A stretch of DNA of 64,000 nucleotides, taken from contig NC_081410.1 of the NCBI RefSeq assembly GCF_030272615.1, positions 220,397,415 to 220,461,414 on the forward strand, given 5' to 3'. Source of the DNA: Cryptomeria japonica. Taxonomy: Eukaryota > Streptophyta > Pinopsida > Cupressales > Cupressaceae. The position numbers and the translations under genes are program-made. A model generated the notes under the pieces. That model searched no databases. It saw only the letters and a program-made list of their open reading frames with translations, and was not told the origin of the DNA. Below, in pieces: positions 1 through 9,657 of this stretch (position 1 is the stretch's first letter; the number at the start of each line of letters is the position of its first letter).

Positions 1-2183
1 AATTTCAGGTTAACATGAGGCAAAGGGAAAGAATCTCTAAGAACATTGTGGAGAAGTACTCCACTGCCATATGTTTTATGGTGAAAACTGATGAAACACT
101 CATGGAAGCAGTTGAACCCAGGCAAATCTGGATCACTGAGCTTGGATATGAGGTAAATGATAGTATTTTTGAGCTTTATGCAAAAATGTTGTTAGATTCC
201 CCATTAGATGATAAGACATAGCACTTTGGTACAGTAGGAGAAAAGGCTCTTGAAGTGAAAACAGGTTTCAATAGAAAAAGGAAAGAGAAAAAAATTGATA
301 AAATGTCTGCATATGTGAAGAATGTGATTTACAAGATAGATACTTAGCTAGGTTCCGAATCTAAACAAGCAGTCAAACCAGTAGAGGTTGCTAATGAAGA
401 AGTGAAGAAACCACAAGTTCACATTTCCCCAACCACTTCTGACTAACCCTAAGGATAATGAGCCTCTGTCTTTCAGAAGGGTGCAAAGGAAGGATGTGGT
501 AAAACCACCATTAGAGAAACAAAAGGAAGAACCAACGAGGAGACTTATCAGAAAGGCAGCTCAGCCTACTGCACCTCTACCACTGGTAAGGAAGCCTATG
601 CAGAAGAGAAAACCAGTCACATTGGAAACAACAAGCAAAAAGCAGAAGGGTGATGATACCAGATCTGGTAAAACAACAATGACCTGTGCTGAAATTGTTG
701 ATGAAGTGACAAAAGATGGGATATTAAAGAATTTATCAAAATATTATGAATTTTTTGAAGAGAGTGAGCAAAATGAGTTAGAGGAAGCTATTTTATTTTA
801 TATAGATATCTATAAGAAGGCATTAGTTGAAATTTTGAAAGAGATGCCTTTATCTCTATACAATAAACTTGAAGCTAGGAGACTTGATGCTATCAAGAGG
901 GATAAGGGAATCAAGAAAGTTGCATTTTTGGAACAATGTGGCACTATAAATAGTTAAGAGACGAAGAGATGTATAGACACTGCTAATAGGACAATTTTTA
1001 GTAGTAAAAACTGGCAGATAAGTCTTATGATGGGTAGAGTGAATGAGGTAGTAAATGAGACAAGTAAGGGGTGGACAAAATTCTTTCAGAAAAACCCAAA
1101 CTTTCTCACATCTTAGGAAGAATTTGCAAAAGCAACATCCCCTACAATTCCTGACAAATCAAAAGGAAAGGGTATTTTAGGCTGTTCTACTCCAATTTTG
1201 ACACAATCACAACCAGCAGTCACAAAGAGTGTACAGTTTATACCGATACAAATCAATTTTGAGAAAGAGAGTGTACAAGACACTGGAAACATTGTGGATA
1301 ATACTCCACCAGCAGTAACCAACACTGCACCAAGTGGCAAAGCCACCCATGTAAAAGAGGTTGAGATGGACAAGGTTAAATCAACTGAGTCCATACTGGC
1401 AGGCAAAACAGATTCACCATCAAGAGTCTTGGCAATTGACACTTCTCAGGTCGAGAAGAAATTAGTTTCTGAGTTAATCCAATAGAGCTAATGATGATGG
1501 CCACTCAGAAATTGTTAAAAGAAGGAACTATAGACAAAGGGTAAATTGATAAATCAGTCTCTGTATTACACAGAATAATGCTTGACTATCAGATAGAGGA
1601 TGGAGCAAGCCCTTCCGGTAAGCTCAAAGATTTAACAAAATACATATCAAATAACTATCAATCCTTGAGACAGATTGCAGACCGACAGGCTTTGGACAAT
1701 TTCTCTGCTGCAAAAAGAGCAGCTTTTGATCAGCTTATAGTAACTGGGAAGAAGAAGATAGACGACAAACTTATCTCTATTGAGGTTTGTTTGAAACAAT
1801 GCACCAATATTTACCGAGTATGTTGTAATATAGGAAGTCTAACAGCCAATGTAAATGACAGATTGAAAGAATTATATGACAAAATGGCTACTATTGCTAA
1901 TTCTTTTGATGGGCTAACTACACTAACTACATCTGTTGATGGACAAATTTTTTCCTTGGAGAACCAAGTTTTTGCTTTTGAGAAATAAAAAGATAAAATA
2001 ATGAGGAGAGCGAGAAATTTAAGAGGACTGGTGAGTCCAAGACTTGACTCTTTAGGTGTTCACAAGAGAGAATGCATGGACATGCTAGCCAAGCCCACAC
2101 TGGTAGATATCCAGGAGAAGGAATCATTTGACCGCTTACTCAGTGGACTTGCATCAGTATCAAACACTTTCAAATCAGGCTAG
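1..2183 (+). pseudogene. Element A, 3' two-thirds of degenerate ORF2 (unknown retroelement protein)
   Basis: Homologous to ORF2 of elements B (4773-8094) and C (50321-53681). The piece at 15-221 contains LMEAVEPRQIWITELGYEV, matched by VEPRQ and by WMEVVLPRSVWVTEMGYEV in the other copies. The stretch 481-957 is a Lys-rich linker followed by a conserved helical block (DGILKNLSKYYEFFEESE, then YIDIYKKALVE). The stretches 1198-1485, 1578-1988 and 2001-2183 are low-complexity and coiled-coil C-terminal parts. Reading passes from frame 3 (15) to frame 1 (481-1485) and back to frame 3 (1578-2183), with several stops, so this is a decayed copy. The 5' end lies outside the window. No protease, RT, RNase H or integrase motif is seen. 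Function is unknown; membership of the A/B/C family is secure. Confidence 0.75.
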
Positions 2184-2439
2184 GACACATATCTTCAGTT
2201 GCTGCAAAAGGCATACCCAGAAATTCTGAAGATGACTAAGCTCGAATGACTCTAACTATATTCTTTCATTTTTTTATTTCTTCACCGGTCTTTGGCATTA
2301 ATTTCAAAGGGGGAGTATGTACATATGTGAAAAACATCAAGGAATATATTATTAGTTGAAGTGTGTTGCTCAAGGAGAGCACACCAGTAGGGAATCCATT
2401 TTTCACATGAGTGTTGCCATCAATGCCAAAGGGGGAGAT
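2184..2439 (+). promoter_or_regulatory. Element A 3' noncoding tail with two polypurine tracts
   Basis: Short noncoding stretch after ORF2. It contains two purine-rich boxes, TTCAAAGGGGGAG near 2304-2316 and GCCAAAGGGGGAGAT near 2425-2439. The second directly abuts the TGTTGG start of an LTR, as expected for the plus-strand primer (PPT). The same doubled arrangement occurs at the 3' ends of B, C and the copia element. Confidence 0.65.
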
Positions 2440-2492
2440 TGTTGGCAATTGACACTCATTAAATTCATTTTTTTGTCATTGATGGAAATAAG
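2440..2492 (+). mobile_element. Element A 3' LTR, first 53 bp only
   Basis: Starts TGTTGGCAATTGACACTC directly after the A polypurine tract and includes GTCATTGATGGA, a motif near the start of the B and C LTRs. It is cut after 53 bp, where another TGTTGG (the B LTR) begins. Either B inserted here or A and B recombined; the rest of this LTR is not recognisable beyond B. Confidence 0.55.
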
Positions 2493-3289
2493 TGTTGGCA
2501 TTCTACAATCTTATGAGAATGATGGTGCTGTCATTGATGGAAACCTACTGGCAACCTCCTGGCAACCCACTGATATTCATCTGGTAAAGCCACCGATAGG
2601 CACCGGCACCGGCATAGACATCTACATACACCGGCAGGCACTTCACTGGCAGCGGCTACAATGCATACCGGCACCCAAACCGACAGGGAATAAACTTTTT
2701 TTTATTGTATTTAATTGTAATTATCTTTTGTAAAGCCGACAATGCATATTGTAAAAGACTCATATATATGTATGAGATCTAATAGGTCATTTGTGTGTAA
2801 GGTATGGATAAGAGTTGTGAATTATGTATAAGGTGATTTAAGTGACAGTGAAGGTTTTTAGTTATTGTATGATCTTAAACCGGTACTGAACTTGGCATAG
2901 TTGATGATACTTTGAAGCAATACATTGTATTGGATTTCATAATCCACTTTTGTAGTCAATGAGACTCTTATTGAGCAGTGAGCTCTAGGCAGTTGGCTTT
3001 CCTACATGTGCAAGCCCCTCATTGTAAGTAATATTTATTCATTGGCCAGTGAGTGAATATTGCGGGTCACAAATCCCACTGAGGTTTTTCCCACACCAGG
3101 TTTCCTTGTTAAACATCTTGTGTTATGGTGTGTTTTCTATGTTGTCTTTACTATTGTATTAATTCTTATTTACCAGTATATTGTTTTGGAATGCAAAGTT
3201 CTTAATAAGATTAAATATTATGCTAACCTGTTAAAATACCGATTCACCCCCACCTCTCAGTATCTTTGGGACTATCATTAATCCTAACA
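2493..3289 (+). repeat. Element B 5' LTR
   Basis: 797 bp, from TGTTGGCATTCTAC to CCTAACA. It matches the 3' LTR at 8331-8747 from its start through AAAGACTCATATATATGTAT and again near the end (GATTCACCCCC). It contains GAGCAGTGAGCTCTAGGCAG, shared with the solo LTR at 15173-16264 and the copia LTRs, and a C-rich tract just before its 3' end. Confidence 0.75.
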
Positions 3290-3304
3290 ATTGATATCAT
3301 AGCC
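3290..3304 (+). promoter_or_regulatory. Primer binding site of element B (degenerate tRNA-Met type)
   Basis: ATTGATATCATAGCC directly follows the 5' LTR. It differs at two bases from the plant initiator-Met complementary box TTGGTATCAGAGCC that is nearly intact in element C (48550-48562). Confidence 0.65.
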
Positions 3305-3360
3305 TGGTCCTCTATTTTCAAAAGCCTAACAGCTTGAGGAAGATTCTGACACCGGTACAG

Positions 3361-4468
3361 ATGGAGAACTTAAGAAAACAATTGGAAAGAGCTCTTGTAG
3401 ACTATGATGCAGAAAAGTTGAAAAATATCAAACTTGAAGATGATCTAAGGATTGCACAAGAATTCATTCAAGGACTTCAGGAGAATATTACTATAGCTAG
3501 AAATAAAAGAAAAGAACTTCATGAGAAGATGCAGAATGATAATGATGGAAAGGAAACTCTTAATGAATTTGTGAACAAGTCGAGAGAAGAAAACAATACT
3601 ATGAGGAATGAAATGCAAGATATGACTATGAGATTTTGTAAAGACATTGAAGATAGAAAGAAGAATGAATATGAATTGACTAGGAGACTCAATGATGCTG
3701 GAAGTGAAAATCTAAGACTCAGTCATGAAAATGATATGTTGAAGACGGATCTGATTCACATGCAACATGATAAAACTGAACTTATGAGACAAAAAGGAAT
3801 TCTGGAAAATGAGTTGGCTACTGCAAATCAACACAAAGAGAAATTCAAGAGAAGTTTAGAGGAACTTGATAACATGCCGAAAAATCAGAAACCTAATGGA
3901 GATACTAATGGACTTGGATTTGAAGTTGGAGAAAGTTCCGGTACAGGAAACAATCATGATCACAGTAAAAAGACAACCTAATGCTTATAAATTTAATGGG
4001 AAATGCGTTAACTGTAACAAATATGGTCATAGAGAAAATCAGTGTAGATTCAAAAACAATCAGAACATCAATGCACCCACCAGTCAATGTTCCAAATGCA
4101 ACAAAGTTGGTCATAATTCAGAAAACTGCAGAATGAATGTGAAATGTTATGTTTGTGGAAGATTTGGGCACTTATCTAATCAATGCAGAACACAAACTGG
4201 CATAGGATATGGAAAGGCTATTCAGAAGAATAATGTGACTTGTTATGCTTGTAACAAAATTAGACATATTGCAAAATTTTGTAGAAGCAAGACTTCACCA
4301 GCAAATAATAAAGGACCTAGTTTGAAAGGCAAAGAAAAGGTAGATGAGGTCAAGCAAGAATTTTCAAAACAATGGATTAGGAAGATAGATCAGAATATTG
4401 ATGAGACTATTTCTTCACCGGTAGAACAAAGTACTACTCCACCAGCAGGAGATTCTTCCTGCCACTGA
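3361..4468 (+). pseudogene. Element B ORF1: gag-like coiled-coil plus CCHC zinc-knuckle protein (frameshifted)
   Basis: The ATG at 3361 is taken as the start, about 55 bp after the primer site. Residues 1 to about 190 are a charged coiled coil (MENLRKQLERALVDYDAEKL onward), then TNGLGFEVGE, also found in element C as TNGLGYFGHE. Near 3970-3985, at an A run, the frame shifts; the downstream part encodes four CX2CX4HX4C knuckles: CVNCNKYGHRENQC, CSKCNKVGHNSENC, CYVCGRFGHLSNQC and CYACNKIRHIAKFC. Tandem CCHC knuckles bind nucleic acid in gag proteins, so a nucleocapsid-like packaging role is inferred. The coiled coil replaces the usual copia gag (UBN2-type) domain, which is unusual. No protease follows. 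Not functional as it stands because of the shift. Confidence 0.8.
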
Positions 4469-4772
4469 AAAGTAACCCTTTGGGGGTATTGCAGCAAGTT
4501 GAATATCATGCAGATTACCCACGGTTGATGGTGAGAAGATAGATTTCTTCTCTACCCGCAGATGTGTTAAGTTTTCACTTAACCGGTGAGCATTTAATGT
4601 AGTTGTTGAAGGAAAAGTCATTATAAATCATCAGTTTTCCCTCATTTTTAATTCACTGAGCATTCAAATTAGCAAAGAGTGCAAAATCTGAGCAAAGGCA
4701 TTGAAGGCGAAGGTGTGAAGCGATTTCTTTCAAGCATTCAGACATTATCAGGAAGATAAAGGTATTTTTCAG
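4469..4772 (+). promoter_or_regulatory. Element B inter-ORF leader, possible internal promoter
   Basis: 304 bp of noncoding sequence between ORF1 and ORF2. It aligns in outline with 49876-50320 of element C: GCATTTAATG near 4588, a TATA-like CATTATAAATC near 4620, a TCAGTTTTC box, then GGTATTTTT followed by CAG shortly before ATGGCTTCT. Retention in two diverged copies suggests a leader or internal promoter for ORF2; inference only. Confidence 0.4.
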
Positions 4773-7700
4773 ATGGCTTCTTCTTCTACTCTCAAATTTA
4801 TTAAAAACCCTACTGTCATGGAAAACATAAAATGCCCTAGGCCCGTATTCAAAATTATTCCTGAAATATCTAAGCAAGATGATTCCATAGGCACATTTTC
4901 AAATATTCCTGAAGGTGTAGCTTATGTTGAAGACCCTACAATTTATATTCACTGCAATATTGAGGAATTAGGTTCTGAGGAGTTGTTAGAGATGTTTAGA
5001 ACCATAATTTGTGATGAAAATGGCATTATCAAACCTGAGCACAAGATTATTGAGACTTTAGGTTTTGTGGAAATCTTGAACATCCCTGAATTTTCGGAGG
5101 AAGTAGTAAGAATTGTCCTAAGTAGGGCACATGGAGAATTTCTTTGGTTAGATTCAGTCTGCAAATTCACCCGGCAAGCAATTAGGGTAGTAATAGGTTT
5201 ACCCTCTACCGGCAGTAGACCAGACAAAACAAAGAAGGTTCCTAAAAAAAAATTCATGACCTTAACCAGAGAAACATCTGATAGTAGATCTCTAAGAGTA
5301 AATGACATCAAGGATATCAATGTGAGATTCATAAGTATGATTTTAGGTTACAAAACTACACATGCAAACAGACTTAACTCACTTTCTAGTCTTTGCATTA
5401 ATAGTGCTTATGAAATGGTAAACAATAATGCAAAAATTGATGTGTGTGAATGGATGAAGGATGAACTAATAGAAAACTTGAAAAAGATAAAAGAAGACAA
5501 GAAAGGAACATTTCGTTTTGGCAATCTCTTAGTATGCTTAATGTTGCATTTCACAAAAGAGATCCCCGGTATTGGACAAAAAGACTTTGGATATGACATA
5601 ATGGTAGGCAAACAATTGCAAGAATCTTTCACCGGCATGGGTACTGCTAAGGAAAACAACATCACTGAATACTTCAAAGCTTTTCAAACCAAGATGAAAA
5701 CAAGAGAAAGACTACCATAGAGTGTAGTAGATAATTATGATAAATAAATTTGTTTTGTAATTAAGAAGGATGAAACATGGATGGAAGTTGTATTACCTAG
5801 GAGTGTATGGGTAACAGAAATGGGTTATGAGGTAGATCTGAACATTATTGAGACTTATGCAAAAGATTTGTTAGATGCACCTAGAGAATCACCAGAAGAA
5901 GTTTTTGGTAGTGCAAAAACAATTGAAAGTGGTGTACAAACAATGAAACAAAGGAAGAAAAGAGAAAAGTATATAAGAGATGCATCGAAATAGGTAAAAG
6001 AATTAAAAGAAAATGTTATAAACATTACTGGTATAAAGGCTAGTGAGCTGGAAGGACTGCAATCGGAGGCACACATTTCACCGATTGGCACATCTTCTGA
6101 AAGTGAGATACCAACTGAATTCAAAAGAGTTGAAAGGAAGAGAAAACCTCCACCAGTACCCTCTCCTTCACCCAAGAAAACAAGAACCTTGAGAAAGAAA
6201 CAACAAGCAGTAAGGCAACTGACAAAGAAACTAACACCCAAGAAGAAACAGAAACAGGTTATTCCTCCATTGGATAATTTGCTGAATGAAATAACTAATG
6301 ATGGTAATTTGGCTAATGTGAGCAAATTGTATAACACATTCAAGGATTCAGAAAAAGAAAGCATTGAAAAAAGTATTATCTTACATCTAGACATATATAA
6401 GAAAGTCTTAATTGAAGTTGTGGATGACCTGCCAAATGAACTATATAGGAGAATAGATGCAAAGAGGATTGCAATAATGGAATTGGACAAGAAACTTAAA
6501 GTTGAAAAACTTCTAGCTATACATCTAGTTAACTCTAAAGAAGAAATTGATGACTTGATTTGTGAAGCTAATATCCATTTTTGCTAGTGGTCATCGGCAA
6601 GTAAGTTTGATGGCTGGTAGAGTTAATGAGATTGTAGAGGAAACAGCTGATAAATGGGATATCTTTTTTGTTGAAAAATAAAAACAAGAAGAATTGAATA
6701 GGCTGAAGAAAAAATTCAAAGTTTATCAGAAGGATAAGGACAAAGGGAAAGGTAAAGTTGGTGGAATACCGAATATCAAGATAACTGACAACTTACCACC
6801 ACCCTTGGACACTGCACCAGTACGTACTGTTGATACATCGGCTACTGAGAGTGAAGGCATCACACATGATGACACCAATCCTAATTCTAAAATTTTATTC
6901 ACCATGAATGTGGATACTCAAGAAGTGAACATTGTTGTGGATAAGGACAATATAGAGGTAAAGAATGATATTGCTGACAGTGGAAACATTGCTGAGCAAC
7001 CGACAGAGAATGTTGAAGTTGAGATTCAAACAGAGCAAACACTGCAAACTGAGCAACCATTGGATACTAGAATGGATATAGAAGGTATAAATGCTAACAC
7101 TGAGAAACCTATTGAGATAGAGATACTGGTAGTTGAGTACACAGAGAAACTGACAGAGGCTGAGGTACATATTGAGATAGTGAAACCAGTAATCACTGAG
7201 AAACCCAAACCATTGCTAGTTGAAATGCAAACTCAGACTGATACACTGGAGGATGATACAAGAAAATTGGTTACTAATGTTGGAAGTACTGAGATAATTA
7301 AGACAGTTGGTCAGACATCTGATACTTCATTAAGTGAATTCAGGCCTACCAATGTGACAGAGGTACTCCTGGACTCTATCAAGAAGATAACTGACTATAA
7401 TGCATTGGCCTATAAGGCAATTGATGATACAATACCAATTCTTAAGATTATTGCACCAAAATGTAATATAGATCATGTAAAGGATTCTTTAGGTCAATTG
7501 GACACATTGTCCAAATTCATTACTGACAATGTAATAATAGTTGATAAGGTGAATGAGGACACCTTCAAAGAGAAACTTGAAAAGGAAAAGGAAAAATTCT
7601 TTGAGGATAGAATAAAGAAGTGCATGGAACACATCAATACACTTTTATCAGCACTTAATACTACAATTTTGGAATATATGGAGTTGTACAGAGAAACATG

Positions 7701-8094
7701 CAAGCCACATCTGTTAACAAAGGACATTGAAAAGGAAATAAGCAGAGTATAGAAGGAGATAGATGATATAGCTGATAACATAATTGGTTCATCCAAACCT
7801 ATATCAATTATTGAGCAAGAAATAGAAGGTTTTGAGGAAAAGTTGGAGAAATTTGAGAAAGAAAAAGCAAGGATTAAGGCAAATGCTAGAGAGCTTAAGT
7901 ACAAACTTGGTCCCAAGCTGGAAAATCTTATCTCGCTGAGAAATGAGATCTCTAAGGCATTACTTCAAGGAGAAAGATCACTGGAAGAGAATATACATCA
8001 TCTTACCGGCACAATCCAACAGACTCAGGAAACCTTGAATGACAGTAACAGATTCATGCAGAGCTTAAATTTGGTTTTGACAGACATATTTTAG
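4773..8094 (+). pseudogene. Element B ORF2: long unknown retroelement protein (about 1,100 codons, broken)
   Basis: Starts at ATGGCTTCT (4773), the same start context as element C. The N-terminal region, about 315 aa, includes SRAHGEFLWLDSVCKFTRQA and VVIGLPSTG, with counterparts in C (SRVHGDKMYLERTHDITPQA, VVIGFCNTG). A WVTEMGYEV segment follows (5820), then a Lys/Pro-rich linker, a helical block with LDIYKKVLIEV near 6390, an acidic Glu/Thr-rich stretch (6790-7320) and a coiled-coil C-terminus (7370-8094). Reading stays in frame 3 from 4773 to about 6580 apart from stops at 5718, near 5742 and at 5991, then shifts to frame 1 with a TAA near 6679 and a TAG near 7750. The N-terminal part faintly recalls plant transposon-associated proteins, but I do not recognise the family. 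No enzymatic motif is evident; role unknown. Confidence 0.75.
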
Positions 8095-8330
8095 ATTGTA
8101 ACTAGCCGGTTACAAACTTTGAGGTAAAATTTTTGCACTCGTTTGACAATTTTGACAACCTTTTTCATTGATGTCAAAGGGGGAGTAGTAGACAGAGAAA
8201 AATGTTAAATCAGAGGAGATCATCTGCTCAAGGGGAGCACATATTTTTGGTAACTTTTTGGACTTCACTTTTTGGAAACAGTTTTTGGATTTTTCTCATG
8301 AGTGTTGCCATCAATGCCAAAGGGGGAGAT
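8095..8330 (+). promoter_or_regulatory. Element B 3' tail with doubled polypurine tracts
   Basis: Two boxes, GTCAAAGGGGGAG (near 8173) and GCCAAAGGGGGAGAT (near 8316-8330). The second is immediately followed by the 3' LTR. The surrounding words CATTGATGTCAAAGG and CATCAATGCCAAAGG match the 3' end of the copia element at about 45509 and 45700. Confidence 0.7.
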
Positions 8331-8747
8331 TGTTGGCATTCTACACTCTTATGAGAATGATGGTGTTGTCATTGATGGAAACCTACTGGCAACCTATTGG
8401 CATTCATTTGGTAAAGCCACCGATAGGCACTAGCATCGGCAGGCACTTCACCGGCAACAGCTACAATGTACACTGGCACCCCAACCGACAGGGAATAAAC
8501 TTTTGTTTATTGCATTTAATTGTAATTGTCTTTTTTAAAGCCGACAAGGAATATTGTAAAAGACTCATATATATGTATCAGATCTATGTATTATGGTCTT
8601 CATTTATGTGGATGGTTTCTTTTCTTCTTGTTATATGCTTATTTGTTTACTGGTACATACATGCATGGTTTAGAAAGTTAAATATTGTTGATTCCAGCAT
8701 AACACTGATTCACCCCCCCCCCCCCTCAGTGTTCTCAGATCCCAACA
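8331..8747 (+). repeat. Element B 3' LTR (internally deleted)
   Basis: 417 bp, TGTTGGCATTCTACACTC to CCCAACA. It follows the 5' LTR to about 8585, then jumps to sequence equivalent to about 3118 of the 5' LTR, so roughly 330-380 bp are missing. A C homopolymer (about 8712-8725) lies before the end. Confidence 0.7.
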
Positions 8748-9657
8748 TAGGGTATAAAAACTCATCAAGAGCATCATCAAGTTATTTCTTACTAAACTCA
8801 TAATCATCACAAGCAAATGCATTATCATAATAATGAAAATCTTGTAAATAGAGATCTGACATTTTTTAAAAGTTCATCTAAAACTTAAAACATACAATGC
8901 ATACAACAATATATTATTATTTTTGGGGAATTTATTTTATTTTATGTTTTTGGATGAAAAGAAATATGCAAGAAATGGATCTAACTTGTACTTGGTTGAT
9001 GAAAAATGGTTGATGAAGACTTGATGAATGCTTGATTTTTTTATTGAAGACTTCACATAACCTGTACTTTCACTTCACAAGAGGCTCCTGCAATTACTAA
9101 AGTTGTTGGATCCCTCAAATTAGGAAAGGAAAGGCTATATGTATGAAACCCTAACTTTGTTTATTATCATAGTCTGACCTAGAAATGATATAATTTCACA
9201 AATATTTGGATTTAAATATTATAATAATGCCAAAACATGATTCCAAAATTCAGGGAGAAAAAGTTGGGACCGTGGTGAATCACCTTGGTCCGATCAACTT
9301 TTTTCCAAATTTTTAGGGATGCGAGGTATCATGATTATAAAGTCAACCCCAAGTGGATGTGACGATTCAAGATGTTTAGATATGCAAAATCAGGCCTTGA
9401 AGGTCGAAATAAGACATAATTAGGGCTTTTGATGAATTAATTAATTGAAAGAATAAAATAAAAAGGGGCACACCTAGGATTAAGGGCCAAATTTTATAAT
9501 GCAAGAGGGATGAAAGCGGACTTTTGATTTAATCAAATTAATTAATTAAATGCTCAAAAGGGAATTTACAATGCAAGATGCAACACACTAAGGCGGGTGA
9601 TAACCTAAGCATGGAATTGTACAACCTAATTAAGGGTGTAAAATTTATGATGCTACA
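8748..9657 (-). mobile_element. Tat-type Ty3/gypsy 5' LTR and gag leader (fragment)
   Basis: Read on the minus strand, it begins TGTAGCATCATAAATTTTACACCC at 9657, a start like other Tat LTRs, and runs through AT-rich LTR sequence. Near 8862 a minus-strand ATG opens a short reading frame (MSDLYLQDFHYYDNAFACDY, then a stop after about 30 codons, then LDDALDEFLYP) that looks like the start of a gag. It is cut at 8747 by element B. The right edge at 9658 interrupts copia RT sequence, so this element inserted into that copia copy. The exact LTR end and primer site are not resolved. Confidence 0.45.

Larger units (their letters stand above)
2493..8747 (+). mobile_element. Element B: non-autonomous LTR retrotransposon (LTR, gag-like ORF1, ORF2, LTR)
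   Basis: Complete but decayed 6.3-kb element: 5' LTR, tRNA-Met-like primer site, ORF1 with CCHC knuckles, a leader, ORF2, two polypurine boxes and a shortened 3' LTR. LTR ends are TGTTGG and CCTAACA/CCCAACA. No pol gene is present between the LTRs. Flanks are ATAAG (left) and TAGGG (right), so no clean target-site duplication. The architecture matches element C. Confidence 0.75.

Noticed and set aside
4762-4772. GTATTTTTC...CAG before the ORF2 start in B and C as a tiny intron
   Set aside because: Far shorter than any plant intron; more likely conserved leader sequence.
5855-6490. Minus-strand 211-aa ORF with hydrophobic stretches
   Set aside because: Antisense of the Lys-rich linker of ORF2 in element B; the sense strand has homologues in A and C.
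8712-8725. C homopolymers near LTR 3' ends (8712, 18391, 48519) and a G run at 59402 as sequencing errors only
   Set aside because: C-rich tracts recur at the same place in related LTRs, so they are real LTR features, although the exact run lengths may be unreliable.
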